A program made the position numbers and the translations under genes. A DNA stretch of 64,000 bases from Beroe ovata (taxonomy: Eukaryota > Ctenophora > Nuda > Beroida > Beroidae): positions 119,405 to 183,404 of the forward strand of contig CAMPET010000027.1 in assembly GCA_946803715.1 (NCBI GenBank), written 5' to 3'. The notes beneath the pieces are model-generated. The model did not search any database and was not told where the DNA came from. It saw only the letters and a list, made by a program, of their open reading frames with translations. Positions 9,258 through 21,700 of this stretch are shown here, piece by piece; the first letter of the stretch is position 1, and each line of letters opens with the position of its first letter.

Positions 9258-12200
9258 ATGGGCGAGAGCAGTTCCATTACTCCACAAGAAATGAAACAGA
9301 AAACAACTGAAATCTTTGAGAAAATAATGGCGCAGAGTAGCTTCAAACTATCTCGGACTGATGACAGCAATCAGGTCTTACTTCGTAGTTGTCACAAACT
9401 GTCGATTGTCGCACCTTATACGTAGATTTTAGATGATATTCTGTTAATTTCAAGAAAGCAGAAGGCCCCAATATAACAAAACTTGTCATTCAGGAGGCTT
9501 GTAGAAGTGATACAGATAATGATGAACCATTGAACATCAATAGAAAAAGGAGGAAAGTTGTGAAGAAAAAGCTGGTATCATCTTCTAGTGATGATGATTT
9601 CGAAGAGAGTCCGCTAAGGTGAGATTTGTCCCAACACTGCAGTCTTAATAAGCATGAAAAACTCGACTCCTCTTATGTAGTAATTATTGTGTTATTTTTT
9701 GTGACATTTTTCAGCCACTAATTCTCATACATGCGTTGTTGTTGATTGAGATTTCCCAGAAAGAGTTTATCACCGCCAAACCCGAGCTCCAAACGGAAAA
9801 CAAAGGCCTGCAAGCGCGGAAAAAACAACACCCTATCCAGTCCCAAAGCCAGGTGATCATTATTCATCTGCAGATCCACACATCATACCTAACTAGTGCC
9901 TATTAAGGTATAATTGCTTTCCTTGGTAATTCTCCTCTGTCCCCAGGTATATGACAAGGAACAAAAAGACAAGGAAGAAGATTTCATATGAAGGAGAAAC
10001 ACCTGAGAAACGAAACAGTAACTCTGACAGTGGCTCTATTCACAGGTTAATAAGCAAAGCAGGAAGCCTATTTTAGAGCCGTAGATCAATACCTAAAAAA
10101 TCTCATTTGATAACATTTTGATTACATTTAGATTATACTTTGTCTCTTTTCACAACATTTTAATAAAGGTATGACTATTGTTTTGGATGGTTTGATTTCT
10201 TAATGCATTTTAATTCGCTTTTACGTTTTTAACCAAAGAAAAGTAATTTGATGATTCATCACTTAGTAATTTTCTAATTATTATCTATAGTTAATTAATC
10301 TATTCAATTATGACCTCTCCATTTATCTTTTTGTTGCAATTTAAGCTACCCAAGTTGATTTGTTTGTGTGTGAAACTTAAGTTCTCATGACAGCCATACA
10401 TTCTACAATTATTGTATCACTCTGAAATATAGTCCTGATAGTGCTTTCATAGAAACTTAATACTTGCAAGCTGATACTGGCAATACTCTCGCCGCTGCAT
10501 GGAATATGTAATTCAATAATTGAACATTGTGTTGCTTACTTTGTCGCTAATCTTTGGCTGAACGATATCTCTGTACTAGGATGGAAAATATTTCAGTATT
10601 TTGGAGGATGCACTATGTTCCAGCGACGGTGATTGGACGGCTGGTGAGCAAAGGTGCGTACATATAATAGGCGGCATCAACGGTGCCAGTGATTCAATGA
10701 TCTTTTTTGACTGTCAAGTGAAGACTTCATGGAACGCGCGGCTATCATATTGTGCACGCCAGCAATCTGTAACGGCTTCACAAATTGCGCGCGCTGTAGT
10801 AGTCATTTATTCCTTTGACAAATAGCTAGCTAATTGAGTGTTGACTGATTGCCCACCCAATTGCTTAATTTCAACTTCCGTTAAAATGAAAGGTATTTAG
10901 CTAACCTAATTAGCGAACACACTAATCCTGATCCCATCTACCATGTCCGCTATTTCTGTCCAACTAATTGCTTTTTAATTGAGGGGCATCCTGTTAACTA
11001 TAGATGCTAATTACGTGCTGTATGACCCGTCTCGTCTACAATCTACATAGTAGATGTTTATTAGTTAATGAGTTTTCAAGATATTGTTCTCATGTATTAT
11101 TTCAGTATTGTGACCCTTGATTTAACGTCCATCTCTTGATCTTAGTAATTGTTTTCCCTTTACTTGACATATTACGACTTCATCCTGCAGTGAGGAACCC
11201 AAGTCAAAGAATATGCTATCACAAGAGGTGCCGCGTTCGAGCCGTATAGCATCCTGTAGCGATGATTTTGCACTGTCGGTTTCTAAAGGGAAGGGACCGA
11301 TTTCACGACTGAATAGGGAAACAAGTGAAGACAGTGATGATCCGTCGTTTCGTAATCCTAGTCGGCTGAGGAAGAAAGCCAACAGAATGTTCGATTCTGG
11401 TGACGAACAGGAAGACAGTGGACAGGACGGCGAGCGAGACAGCGAACAAGACGGTCAAGAAGACGGCGAGTCATCCCAAGAACCAGTGTTGAAAAATGTG
11501 TTGGATTCAGAGAGTCCGGCTGGTAGTCCCTCACAATGTATGGAAGTGGATAATGAGGGGGCTGAAGAATCCTCACAAGAAATGATGATTGTCTACAGAC
11601 CAAAAGGTGGGAAAATCTCGTAACCCGTATTATGAAAGTTGTGATTCTTCTAACGGTCGTTCACAAAAATGACATACTTTCAATGATAACTCAATTTCTT
11701 CATTTTCTTAGCAGTAACCCCGAAAAAGGCGGCACCAGTTTTTGGGCAGCAAGAAAAGAGGGTGAGAAAGGGCTACGGACGTTATGACGGCTCTTACTAC
11801 CGTGATAAAGCAGACGAGTGTGTCGCAAATCCCGGTGAAATGGATGATTTCATTGTACAGGAGGAACAATCATCGTCGTCAGAGAGTAGTGAGGATGAGA
11901 AGAGTCCCCCTAAGCGTGCGAGAAAACTGCAACTGGTATCAAGCGATGATGACAGGTTTGAGCTAGACTATAGTTCGCATAATTTGTTCCAATTTACAAA
12001 TGAGAGTGTGATGAGTATGTGATGAGTATGTGATGAGTATGTGATGAGTATGTGATGATAGCCTGAGTTCTCTCTACCTACAGCTCGACGAGGACACCTC
12101 CTGAAAATTCGGGTGAGGAGTCCGTGAGAGAGGGAAAGGAGACCGAAATCACACCAAGACGATCCTCACGACAAAAACCAGATAAACAGAGGGGAGGGTT

Positions 12201-15200
12201 GAAGGATTCTCTCGAGAAACTGCGCAAATCTCGAGAAACCGGGAAGATGCGTCATAGTTCTGGTGACGGGGAGTCCTATTCGGATTTAGATGAGGGTGCA
12301 CGCAAAAACAATGTCTATCGAGACGCTGAAGCTGAAAACTACTTCAATCATGGCGATTTTGCGAAGTTTGCCCGAGATTACGTTCCAAGACAAGGCGGAA
12401 GTGTGCGATCAAGACGGCCGAGAAGTCCGGAAGCAGAGGGAGTTGTCTCGAGTTCTGAGTGGAGTGATGATGATGATGTGGTAAGTGAGAAGAGTGATGA
12501 TCTACCTGTCATAAGGATGGATGTTGTTTTCCCAGAGGAGACAAGATGCAATGGTACAGCTGTTGAAGACGTGCATCCAGATGATACTGACGGAAGTGAA
12601 TTGGTGACAATTCTCAGGTTAAGCTCATCTCATCCAGATATTTATATCAGTACGCAGTACGCACTTTTTTACTGATAATTCGATATCGCGGACGTGTCTG
12701 TTGTTCAATCAATACAACCGTGTTTTTCCCCTCAGGCAAGGAAAAATCAGCGCCCTACCTTCAAATATAAGCCCAGATACCCATCCAAACCTCTTGTGTC
12801 AAGCCTCAAGAATCAGTACCCTAGAAATTGTCAGAGACCTCGTTGTTTGCTTCGGTTTGTGAATTGATTGAAATGAGCAGATAAACAGTACTACAATACG
12901 CTTATTCGTACTTTCTCTTAATTTACCTCTTTCTTATCAACTCACGTTCTTAACCAGGCTACGATGTGTGGAAGTCAGATAAGATTGGTCGTCCCCTGAC
13001 TCACGCTATTCTATACAACAGAAGTGACATTGTCCCTTTTCTGCTGCGGGAAATGCAGAACAAAGGACTGAAAATTGTCAACGAGATCTGTAGGAGGTAT
13101 TGCCGGAATTTCGATTCCACGTAACCAAGTTTCGACTTTCAATCAACATGAATAGCATCATGAACCTCTACACCTCCTGTTCAGATGTGCGAAGGAGTTA
13201 GCGCAGAACGTGGAGTGTTTGACAGCTGTCATAGATTGGCAGGAAAAAGACGAGGATTTGCAATGTATCGATGTTATTGACAATATACTGCGGGATGGTC
13301 GCGGGAGCAGAAAGATGTTTGGTACGTTGTTAACTGAATAAGTTGTATTACGACTCATGATATTTTGTATGCACCAAATCGTTGATTTGAAATATGGTAA
13401 GGCTGTTAATGCGCTAAACAACCGAAATTTTGTCAGAGGGTATCGGAGAGTCGCTATCTTCTTCTTCACTCGAACAAATCTACAATGTCAACCAAAGCTT
13501 GTCCGACTATTCCAATACAGAGCTACTTCTATTCAAATGTTTGGAAAACAAGGAAAGATGGGAGAAGGAAGAGACGTATTGTCTACAGTTCTTGGAATGT
13601 GTGATCAGTATACTCGGGAAATGCGTGATTGACGTGTGTGATAAGGAAGGATACACCCCACTGATGATTGCAGTCGCTAATGGTAAGTTGGCGTTACATG
13701 ATGACGCGCTATTCTGCATTCTACAATCACTACACAGTTCTCAGTTAGTACTTTTTCTGCAGATCCACGTAGCTCAAATCTCTCGTTTCCTCACTTTATC
13801 CATACTCTCAGGACTGATTCCAGCGGTGAAAGCACTCCTCAATCACGGTGCTGACCCTCTCGCGTTAGCATCATCCTCCGCCTCCTCCACCGACCCCTCC
13901 TACCTCTCCCAGCGATACCCTGATGCGCCCATACACACCACGGCACTGCACTTGGCTGCAGCATTGGGTCAGGACGAATGTGCCAAGATTATCGTGAAGA
14001 AGAACCGACAAACTCTCTCTGTTACCGACGAGTAAGTTGACTGAAGCTTCACGATGTCGGTTTGTCAAAAGAATGGGATATCTATTCACTGATGAGAAAA
14101 ATGTATTTCATTTGTCTCTGTATGCAACTGATCGGGATCAATTTCAGGGCAGGTTGGACACCCGTTATGTACGCAGTATATCAAGGACACTGGGATACCG
14201 TGAAGATGTTGTTGGGACGGACTCTGGCAGGTTCTTCATCTCTCATCTCGGCTATACACATGCTCAGAAATAGGAGGTATCACATAAGAAATGAGGAATG
14301 AGGATTGAGGATCATACTGTAACTACAGTCCCCGATCTTATTCTATCGGCGGGTGAATTTGTGACAATGAATTCAGGTATAAAAGCAGTGAGTCAGAACT
14401 GAGAGATAAGAATTTTGAGATGATTATCGAGTTGTTGAGGCATGTGGCGGAGAACGATGAGTACCGGGAACAACTCGACAAGTTGGTGGAGTCTTGTGCC
14501 ACGGGGACTTTCGGGAGACAGCTCGATGATCGGATTATTAACGAGCTATTCGAGATACCCGGCCTCATTTCACTTGGTTAGTACCTTGATTCGCGCGTGA
14601 AATGACCCAGCAAGTCTGAGATGATCATTTCTTAGCTTTTTTCAGTCCTGACATCCTTCGTTTTTCATGTGAATTCCTCAGCGACAAAGTTGAAGTATAT
14701 CAGGAGACACCACTCTCTAACATACTCTCGACACTGTCGAATAACTGTTAGAAGAGATGTTCTGCTGGAGGATCTCGTGACTCAGGGACGCATGATGGCT
14801 GGGTGTGGGCACCTGTCTGTGGGCTTCATCGGAGAACAAGCCGTTGGTCCAGGTTGGAAGTGTGATTGAACTCAGAGTTTTATCAAAACTCTATCAATAT
14901 AAAAAGCATTACTTCGCATCTATCAATAAAGTCCGACTATTTTCGTTCGTCGTTCCGATCAATGTTTAAACTCAGTTTTAAGATAGATTGGAATGACGAA
15001 CTATTATTTGTGCCTGAAACATGCCAGTTTCTCCCCCCTTCTGATGTTTCAATGACGGGAGCTTATTTCTTACCCTTCGTAACCCAGGTCCAACCAAAGA
15101 GTTTTACTCCCTGATATGTGATAAAGCTATGGAGGCTAAGCTGTTCGAACAGACGAAGGAGGGCTATGTCAAGTTTACGAATGTGATGTTACTCTACAAA

Positions 15201-16755
15201 GATGATGTCGAAAAGTTCGAATTCTTCAGAAATATGTTAGTTTCTCTGCCTCATTTCAATCTAGTATAAGAAGCAGGATTGTCGGATGTCGCTATTCACT
15301 GAGAAAACACTGAGTAAACACTCGTTTCAGCTACGAAGTTATTGGTGGACTTATAGCAAGATCTGTCTTGGCTAACATGCCAATTGGTCTACCCTTGTTA
15401 GAATATATCAGCAATTTCATTCTCGGGGGACATAAGAATGTCCTTAAAGATCTGGAGAATGCTGATAAGGATCTTTTCAATTCGCTCTCATCCCTTTCTC
15501 CTGAGGTAACAACTCTCATTTCCCCATCTCATATCTCTACTCTCGAGTTACGCTTATAAACTCCAGCTCAAGACTCTCAACCCTCCCCAGGAATTTGCCG
15601 ATCTAGAAATCCAGTTCTATGTGGACATAGTTGACCCGTTCACTGGGGAAACGAGGGAGGTGCCACTAAAGAGCAATATGGAGGAGGAAGTCATCGCTTT
15701 GGATAAGAAAGGGTGGGTATCATTGATGTTGAAATAGCCTGAGCCTTGATAAAACATTATGAGACGAGATTTTATTCCAAATGCACGCGACTTTTCCTCA
15801 AAGTAATCGACAAAATTGTGTGGAGCAAGCCGTAACCAGTTCTTCCCTCCCAGATACATGACGCTAAGGTCGAGGAAATGTTTATACGAGTTCGTGGAAT
15901 CTGAGCTGTGCGCGATAGAGCGCGGCTTTTCCAGCCTGTTTCCCGCCGAACTGAAGAAGATAATCACGCCCAAAGAACTGTCCGTGATTGTAGGAGGGGA
16001 GCAAAGTATTAACCTGCAAGATTGGATGTCCCATACTGCGTACACCAACATTAGTCAGGTATTATGCCCAGGGTATTTCATTCGATACCGTATATCCTGC
16101 TCCACCTTAGCTTGACGAAATCGGAAATAGATCTAAAGCCCCCATTGCGCGCGTAGTATTTGGGTCACGCAGCGCAGGAACACCATTGTCGCATTGCCTC
16201 TTTCTCGAATTGCTGTCTCATCACCAATTGACGCCCTAACGCCGTCCCCAGGAAACCAAGACGAATTTTTGGTCGATTGTCCAGTGTTTGAAGCAGGAAG
16301 ACAGGATGTTACTGTTACACTTTGCCACAGGCATATCACGCCTGCCTCCTGGTGGTTTTGCACAAATTCCGAGGTTAGAACTAATCATGTTGTTGTGAAG
16401 CATGCTACCGCCAGACTTCAGATTATGAGAAACTAGGTATATATTCTGTTTGGTAGTGGCTCAAGTGGGTAATGATTACCGTGTCAGGTTTAACCTGTGT
16501 AGAGCGCATGGGAGTGAAACAGATGTGCTACCCCGGGCTTCAACATGTTCCAATTCACTGATGCTACCCTCATACTTGGCTGTCGATGATAGCCCCTGTC
16601 GAGAATTCCATTGCGCGCGCGCCGCAAATCATTCTCGGCTCGCGTCAGCTGGGCCTAGCATCGCCAGGCAACCCTCATACACGTCTCGTGACGCTATGAG
16701 GAAATACATCCTCATTGCCATACGGTATGGAGCTAGAGGATTCGTGTTCGTATAA
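9258..16755 (+). CDS. Ankyrin-repeat HECT-type E3 ubiquitin ligase with acidic disordered N-terminus
   Basis: Predicted ubiquitin ligase of 1366 residues. Exons: 9258-9374, 9455-9618, 9760-9852, 9947-10045, 11191-11606, 11715-11955, 12084-12617, 12736-12854, 12958-13096, 13185-13321, 13437-13682, 13812-14031, 14148-14276, 14377-14576, 14646-14852, 15088-15235, 15331-15505, 15591-15712, 15854-16058, 16252-16373, 16488-16755. All phases agree. Residues 1-590 are low-complexity, rich in Ser/Asp/Glu clusters and basic patches. Ankyrin repeats lie near 595-885 (GRPLTHAILYNRSDIV, GYTPLMIAVANG, TTALHLAAALGQDE, GWTPVMYAVYQGHWDTV). HECT spans about 1000-1366 (VGFIGEQAVGPGPTKEF, LLLHFATGISRLPPGGF). The catalytic Cys is residue 1298 in LPRASTC, codon 16546-16548. 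Residues 1308-1342 come from a transposon insertion. I cannot assign it to HACE1, HECTD1 or another named member. Confidence 0.88.
10046..11190 (+). other. Long intron of the ankyrin-HECT gene
   Basis: Intron 4, much longer than its neighbours (mostly under 240 bp). It is AT-rich with a more GC-rich island at about 10600-10800, including gaacgcgcggc and ttgcgcgcgctg, which may be transposon-derived. No exon-like segment with correct phase was found. Confidence 0.5.
12007..12057. repeat. 11-bp tandem repeat in a HECT-gene intron
   Basis: About four and a half copies of gtgatgagtat, 26 bp upstream of the exon starting at 12084. Confidence 0.85.
16146..16180. mobile_element. Fragment of the GC-rich fold-back family in a HECT-gene intron
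   Basis: gcgcgcgtagtatttgggtcacgcagcgcagg matches a segment repeated at about 26455-26488, 26750-26780 and 56535-56567. It lies in the intron before the exon at 16252. Confidence 0.6.
16576..16670. mobile_element. 95-bp MITE inserted in frame in the HECT catalytic exon
   Basis: Flanked by the exact 10-bp direct repeat accctcatac (16566-16575 and 16671-16680). Its ends are imperfect inverted repeats: tggctgtcgatgatagccc, and tgcctggcgatgctaggccc on the opposite strand. The interior has gtcgagaatt and a gcgcgcgcgccgcaaa core shared with copies at about 5815, 26226, 26526 (inverted), 56145, 56415 and 57430. A target duplication of about 10 bp resembles Mutator-like elements, but no transposase is present to confirm this. 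Element plus duplication is 105 bp, a multiple of three, and contains no stop in the HECT frame. Confidence 0.88.
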
Positions 16756-16991
16756 TTAATTGAGTTCATCATTTTAATTGTCTGATTTATCGAACTGTTG
16801 AAAAACGACTCGTGAATTGATTATTGTTGATAGGGTAAAACGTGCATTTAATTTTTGGTACATAAATTAACGTATTTACAAGCAAATTACTGTTGCTTTG
16901 AACTGAGAAATCGGTGTTTAAAATGTTTAATCTTCGTCTGTTTATGAGTATATGATTAAGTCTGATAGTTTAATTCTGAGTAACTTAATTT

Positions 16992-17152
16992 TTCCCAAAA
17001 CCAAATGAGATTTGGTTGCTGTAGTCCGCAGCACCTGTGCGTTCTTTATTTTAAAGTCTGTGATATGAAGAAGAATGCGGCATATTCGTCAGACTGCCGT
17101 CACCTCAGTTGTAGAAACACTGTAGCGATGAGTTGCCAGCCCCTGAATATTT
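16992..17152. mobile_element. Decayed relative of the 4408-4673 fold-back element
   Basis: Shares ttttcccaaaaccaaat, gcgttctttatt, gatatgaa, gcggcatatt, cagactgccg and gtagaaacactg with the palindrome, including much of its loop. Many substitutions are present and the right arm is absent. Instead it ends in gttgccagcccctga, the terminus of the 5463-5632 element. This suggests the two families share ends or have recombined. Confidence 0.6.
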
Positions 17153-17195
17153 GTCATTAAATTCGATTTATTTTGTGATTTTGTTATGTTAACAG

Positions 17196-17805
17196 TTGAT
17201 ACCTTATAACATCCACAATCAGTCTTTCAGTATGTGTCGTTGGCGTTTGTCTATCGATGATAGTCCCGTCTTCGCGACTCATGTCACTGCGTCAGCTTGG
17301 CCCGGCATCGTCGGGATCGGAATTAAACTGAGGGTAGATTCTGCGCGCACACATCACCGCGCGCGCGCGCGTGATTACTTGATATGCGCATTCATTTGAA
17401 GTATTGAAGCGTCGCGCCTTACGCAAGTACCGATTTAAAGCAAGACATATGATCTTTCCCCGAAATGGAACAAACTTGTCACAAAGTGGGGACATACAAG
17501 AATGGGCGAATGTTGATGAACTTAGATCTCGGGTGCAACAGNGCGCGTTACATAAACGCATAAAGCTCACCGAGTCGGCCCTTCGGGCCTCCTCGGTGAC
17601 CTAGCTCAACAGAAGCTACAGATGCCGCGGGGGGCTTGCCAGCCCCCTGATTAGATCGGAATTAGATCGGAATTAGATTTTTATAGAATCGGATGGTAGA
17701 TTCTGCGCGCACACGCCAACGCGCGTAATTACTTGATATGCGCATTCATTTAGAGTATTGAAGCGTCGCGCCTTACGCAAGTACCGATTTGAAGCAAGAT
17801 GAAAT
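17196..17805. mobile_element. Cluster of GC-rich MITE remnants with a duplicated 105-110-bp block
   Basis: Contains tgtctatcgatgatagtccc (MITE family end), a block at about 17334-17444 repeated at 17697-17802 (gtagattctgcgcgcacac ... gcgtcgcgccttacgcaag), an N at 17542, and an element with the ggcccttcgggcc stem-loop (17566-17643). No coding sequence recognised. Confidence 0.6.
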
Positions 17806-18439
17806 AGTGATTGAAGATATCATACTATCATAGTTTGAAGTTCCAAATTCACACTTAAAAGTTCACTGTTCACTACTTTTTACCTACTTATTCACCAATT
17901 TCAAGCATGAGACATTCCGAAAGATTTCCATTTTCGCACAATGTAACCCAGAGATATGAATGTCATACCACAATACATGACTGCATGGGGTTAACGCAGA
18001 AACAATACATTGATGCCGAAGAAAGATTTAGTGTCGTCAGTGTCACATCATTATCCAATATTCGTGAGCATCAAATACAATGATAAAAGAAAAACTTTCT
18101 TAGCCGCTGTACGTTTACAGCATAATGATCAAAACAAACACATTTTGTCTGCATATCCCAATACCATGCTCTACAGGGATGTGGTTTATACATTTGTTTG
18201 ATATTAACTACTCATCCACCAAAAAGTATGAATGCGCTGATTAACCCATAAAGAGTCATAAAACACCACAAATAGTTACTGAAGATACTGGATGCAATAG
18301 ATAGGGAAGAGAGAAATTTAAAAGAAAATACTCTTATTGTTTCAGATTAATCAATAGCTCATTCCTATATTATGGAAAACAATTAGATCTGCAGTTCACC
18401 GGCTGAAAGTTGTATCCCACTGTCCTGACTAGGGTCTTT
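17806..18439. other. AT-rich spacer without a recognised gene
   Basis: Nothing with coding character or RNA structure was seen. Part is probably 3' flank of the minus-strand RAP1GDS1 gene. Confidence 0.4.
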
Positions 18440-18692
18440 CACCACAAGTCATTTGACCAGCACCACAAGTCATGTGACCAGCATCCACAGTCATGTGACC
18501 ACAGTCATGTGACCAGCATCACAAGTCATGTGACCAGCATCACAAGTCATNAGTCATGTGACCAACATCCACAGTCATGTGACCAGCATCCACAGTCATG
18601 TGACCAGCATCCACAGTCATGTGACCAGCATCCACAGTCATGTGACCAGCACCACAAGTCATTTGACCAGCACCACAAGTCACTTGACCAAC
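18440..18692. repeat. 21-bp minisatellite just downstream of RAP1GDS1
   Basis: About eleven or twelve units of catgtgaccagcatccacagt and variants (accacaagtcatttgaccagc), with an N at 18551. The stop of the minus-strand RAP1GDS1 gene is about 30 bp away, so the array may lie in its 3' untranslated region. Related words (cacaagtcacttgac) recur at 51793-51830. Confidence 0.85.
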
Positions 18693-18720
18693 ATCACGCA
18701 GTCACATTATGGGTAGGAGG

Positions 18721-21700
18721 TCACTTGAAAGGAGATAAGAGTTTTATCTCTGAAGCTAGTTGCTGTGCAGGAACATCACTACTCGAGACAGAAAGTCTAT
18801 CCAGCTGTTCACCCAGCTCCTTAATATCCTCCTCTTCAGCTATACTCGGAGTCAGCAACCTGTGAGAGAGCCAATTAGCAACTTGTTAGCAACCTGGGTT
18901 ACTTATATCTGAAGGGGCTTAAAATGAACATTATTTGAGTCGCTGAAGATTCACTCAAACTCGATTTATACGAAATATCCCATAGCTACTAGTTGAGCTC
19001 TGATAAACTTCATTGTTGGCGGAACAATTACAGGTCGATTACAGTTCATTATCATAATGACAGCTAAATGTCATACGATCTGAATCATTGATGACTCTAA
19101 GACATGAATAACTCATTAAGCCATTATCATGACAGTAGAGGATTAACCGCACAATGTACTGTAATTTGGTAATAGTCACGTGATCAGAATAAGCAACATA
19201 CCAGGAGTGATGTGTCCGCACATACACAGTGAACACAGACACAGACACACTTATACACATGCACACAAACACACAAACACATACACACACGCATACACAC
19301 ACACAGTACACACATGCACACAAACACATACACACACATACACACACACACAGTACACACACACACAGTACACACACACACGCTCGTTATTTGGCGGTTG
19401 ATAACAGGTTCTGAGAGCGTGTAACTGTCACTTACGTGTATCAGGGTAAACACTTTGAAACTGCAACACACAAATATCATAAGTATTGGGCAATGATTCT
19501 TGCAAAATGAAGAGCAGGATATAGCGAAAAGAAAGAGAAGTAGAAATATTAAAATACTGCTCATCCTATTTCTGACCATATTGATATTGTGACATATATT
19601 CAATAACCACTTATTACCTCACAATATTGAGAGCGAGAATCCTGACATTAGGATTTGTATCGCCGGTCAGTGATGTCTCGCAAAACTTCAGCACATTCTC
19701 TGATAAGAGCATAGTTCCATCCTTCATGGTATGTAGGATCTGTAGGATAGGTAATCAATTTAATTGAGTTAATTAAGTAATTAGGGGGCTATTATATAGC
19801 ACAAGACAGGCAGGACTATGTCGATTGATGGCTATCAGTGACAAAGCCAATAATCCATAAATGTATGCAAAGAGTGGGTACTATCAATGAATTAAAGTGT
19901 GGTGATATCAATATCTAATAAGATAATGACCTTCAATAGTCACTCTAAGGAGGCTAGCTTTGAGCGATTATCGCAATTTACGATTAGGTAGGCATCTACT
20001 CTTACAGTGGCATGCGGTGTAGCACACTGACACCGTGTTACAGGTGATACTATCAAAATAACACTGGTACACATGACACTATACTATAGAACTGCCACAG
20101 TGTCACATTGTCACACTGCCACCATGGCAGTATGACAGGCACTGTCATGATGGCTCAACATACTTTCTGTACGGCAAGCCATGCCTCGACTTGCAGCTGA
20201 GGGAACTCCTTTGACTTTGTCATCTGTAGAATTGTTTGGATAACCTCTGGCGACAGCTGAAATAGGTACGAATAGAGTAGGATTAGAGTAGGTTTGATTC
20301 TCATTCAAATTTACCATTCCTATGGTAAACCCTAACTAGATTATGTAATGATGATGATGACTCTTTTGAGGGCGAATTTTCATTTGAAATTTCTAAAGTA
20401 TAATGAGCAACAAACCATATCAGTGAGGCACTTTGGTGTCAGCTCGGCCTCTACAATCACAGTACAGAGTAGCCGTGGCGCCTCGCCCTGGATACCGTTA
20501 TGGTACGTGTACTTGTCACCCAGCCCAGCTACACTCTGCAAGAGAGGGGGATATGATGCAGGCAATCCGGACACCTGCATATCTATAGTCATTGTGAATA
20601 TAGAGATATGATGGGGGGACGCTGTTACACCACTCGTGAGTAGACCGTGTAATCAGCCTTTTGTTGTTAAATGAACTTTCCACGAGATGCGGATAATTTG
20701 GGTACATCAGCTAATTGGATCCTCTAATAGCGGACAGTTGTGTATGATGACACTACTCTTCACAACTCACTTTCTCTACCCTAGCGAGACTAATAATCTA
20801 GAAGTTATAGAATCTATTGTGAGAATACATAGCTCACTAAGTTTGAGTTTGATATGCCTGGAAGACAGATCACAGAACCTCATCTCCAACATATAACTCC
20901 TTCCATCACTCACAAGTCACACACAGTGACTTCCACTCACACAAAATCACTCGTACACTGTCACTAACTCACACAAAGTCTGGTCAAAGCAGGGCTGTGT
21001 AACGAATGAGCACCAATTCGTCACAACTTGCTGACACCACTGCATACCGGTCACGTAGGAATGCTTATTGCTTGCGAAGGAATTCGCTGACACCACTTCG
21101 TCAGAAAAGATATGTGTGACGAATGAGCACCAATTCGTCACAACTAACTGACACCACTGCATACCGGTGACGTAGGAATGCATGCGATGGAATGCGCTGA
21201 CACCACTACGTTAAAACAGGGCTGTGTGACGAATGAGCACCAATTCGTCACAACTTGCTGACACCACTGCATACCGGTGACGTAAGAGTGCTTGCGATGG
21301 AATGCGCTGACACCACTTCGTCAGAACAAAACTGTGTGAGGAATGTTGCACCTTTTCGTCACAACTTGCTGACACCACTGCATACCGGTGGCGTAAGAGT
21401 GCTTGCGATGGAATGCGCTGACACCAGTACGTCAGAACATGGCTGTGTCACGAATGATGTACCTTTTCGTCACAACTCGCTGACACCACTGTCCACTGCT
21501 TACCGGTGACGTATAAATGCTTGCGATGGAATGCGCTAACACCACTACGTCAGAACAGGGCTATGTGTTCTATACCCCAGTTCTTCGACCTATTTCCTTA
21601 CCCCCACCCCCTATCATATAATCATTCTAAATATCAAGGACACTACACACAGCATTACATATACGCTTGTACCTGTAATAAAGCAGATTCACCAGAGAGT

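Noticed and set aside
16582-16667. The HECT-exon insertion could be spliced out as a tiny intron (gt at 16582, ag at 16667)
   Set aside because: Removing 86 nt would shift the frame; shorter in-frame options (51 or 60 nt) are too small and lack a branch or pyrimidine context. RNA data could overturn this.
18410-18865. 151-codon frame rich in CDQHPQS repeats; possible repeat protein or CRISPR-like array
   Set aside because: It is the 21-bp minisatellite translated, opposite the real RAP1GDS1 last exon. Units are contiguous without unique spacers, and the genome is eukaryotic.
19039-19603. Cys/Val- and His/Thr-rich frames
   Set aside because: Translations of the CA/TG microsatellite; the same applies near 40000, 51300 and 61100.
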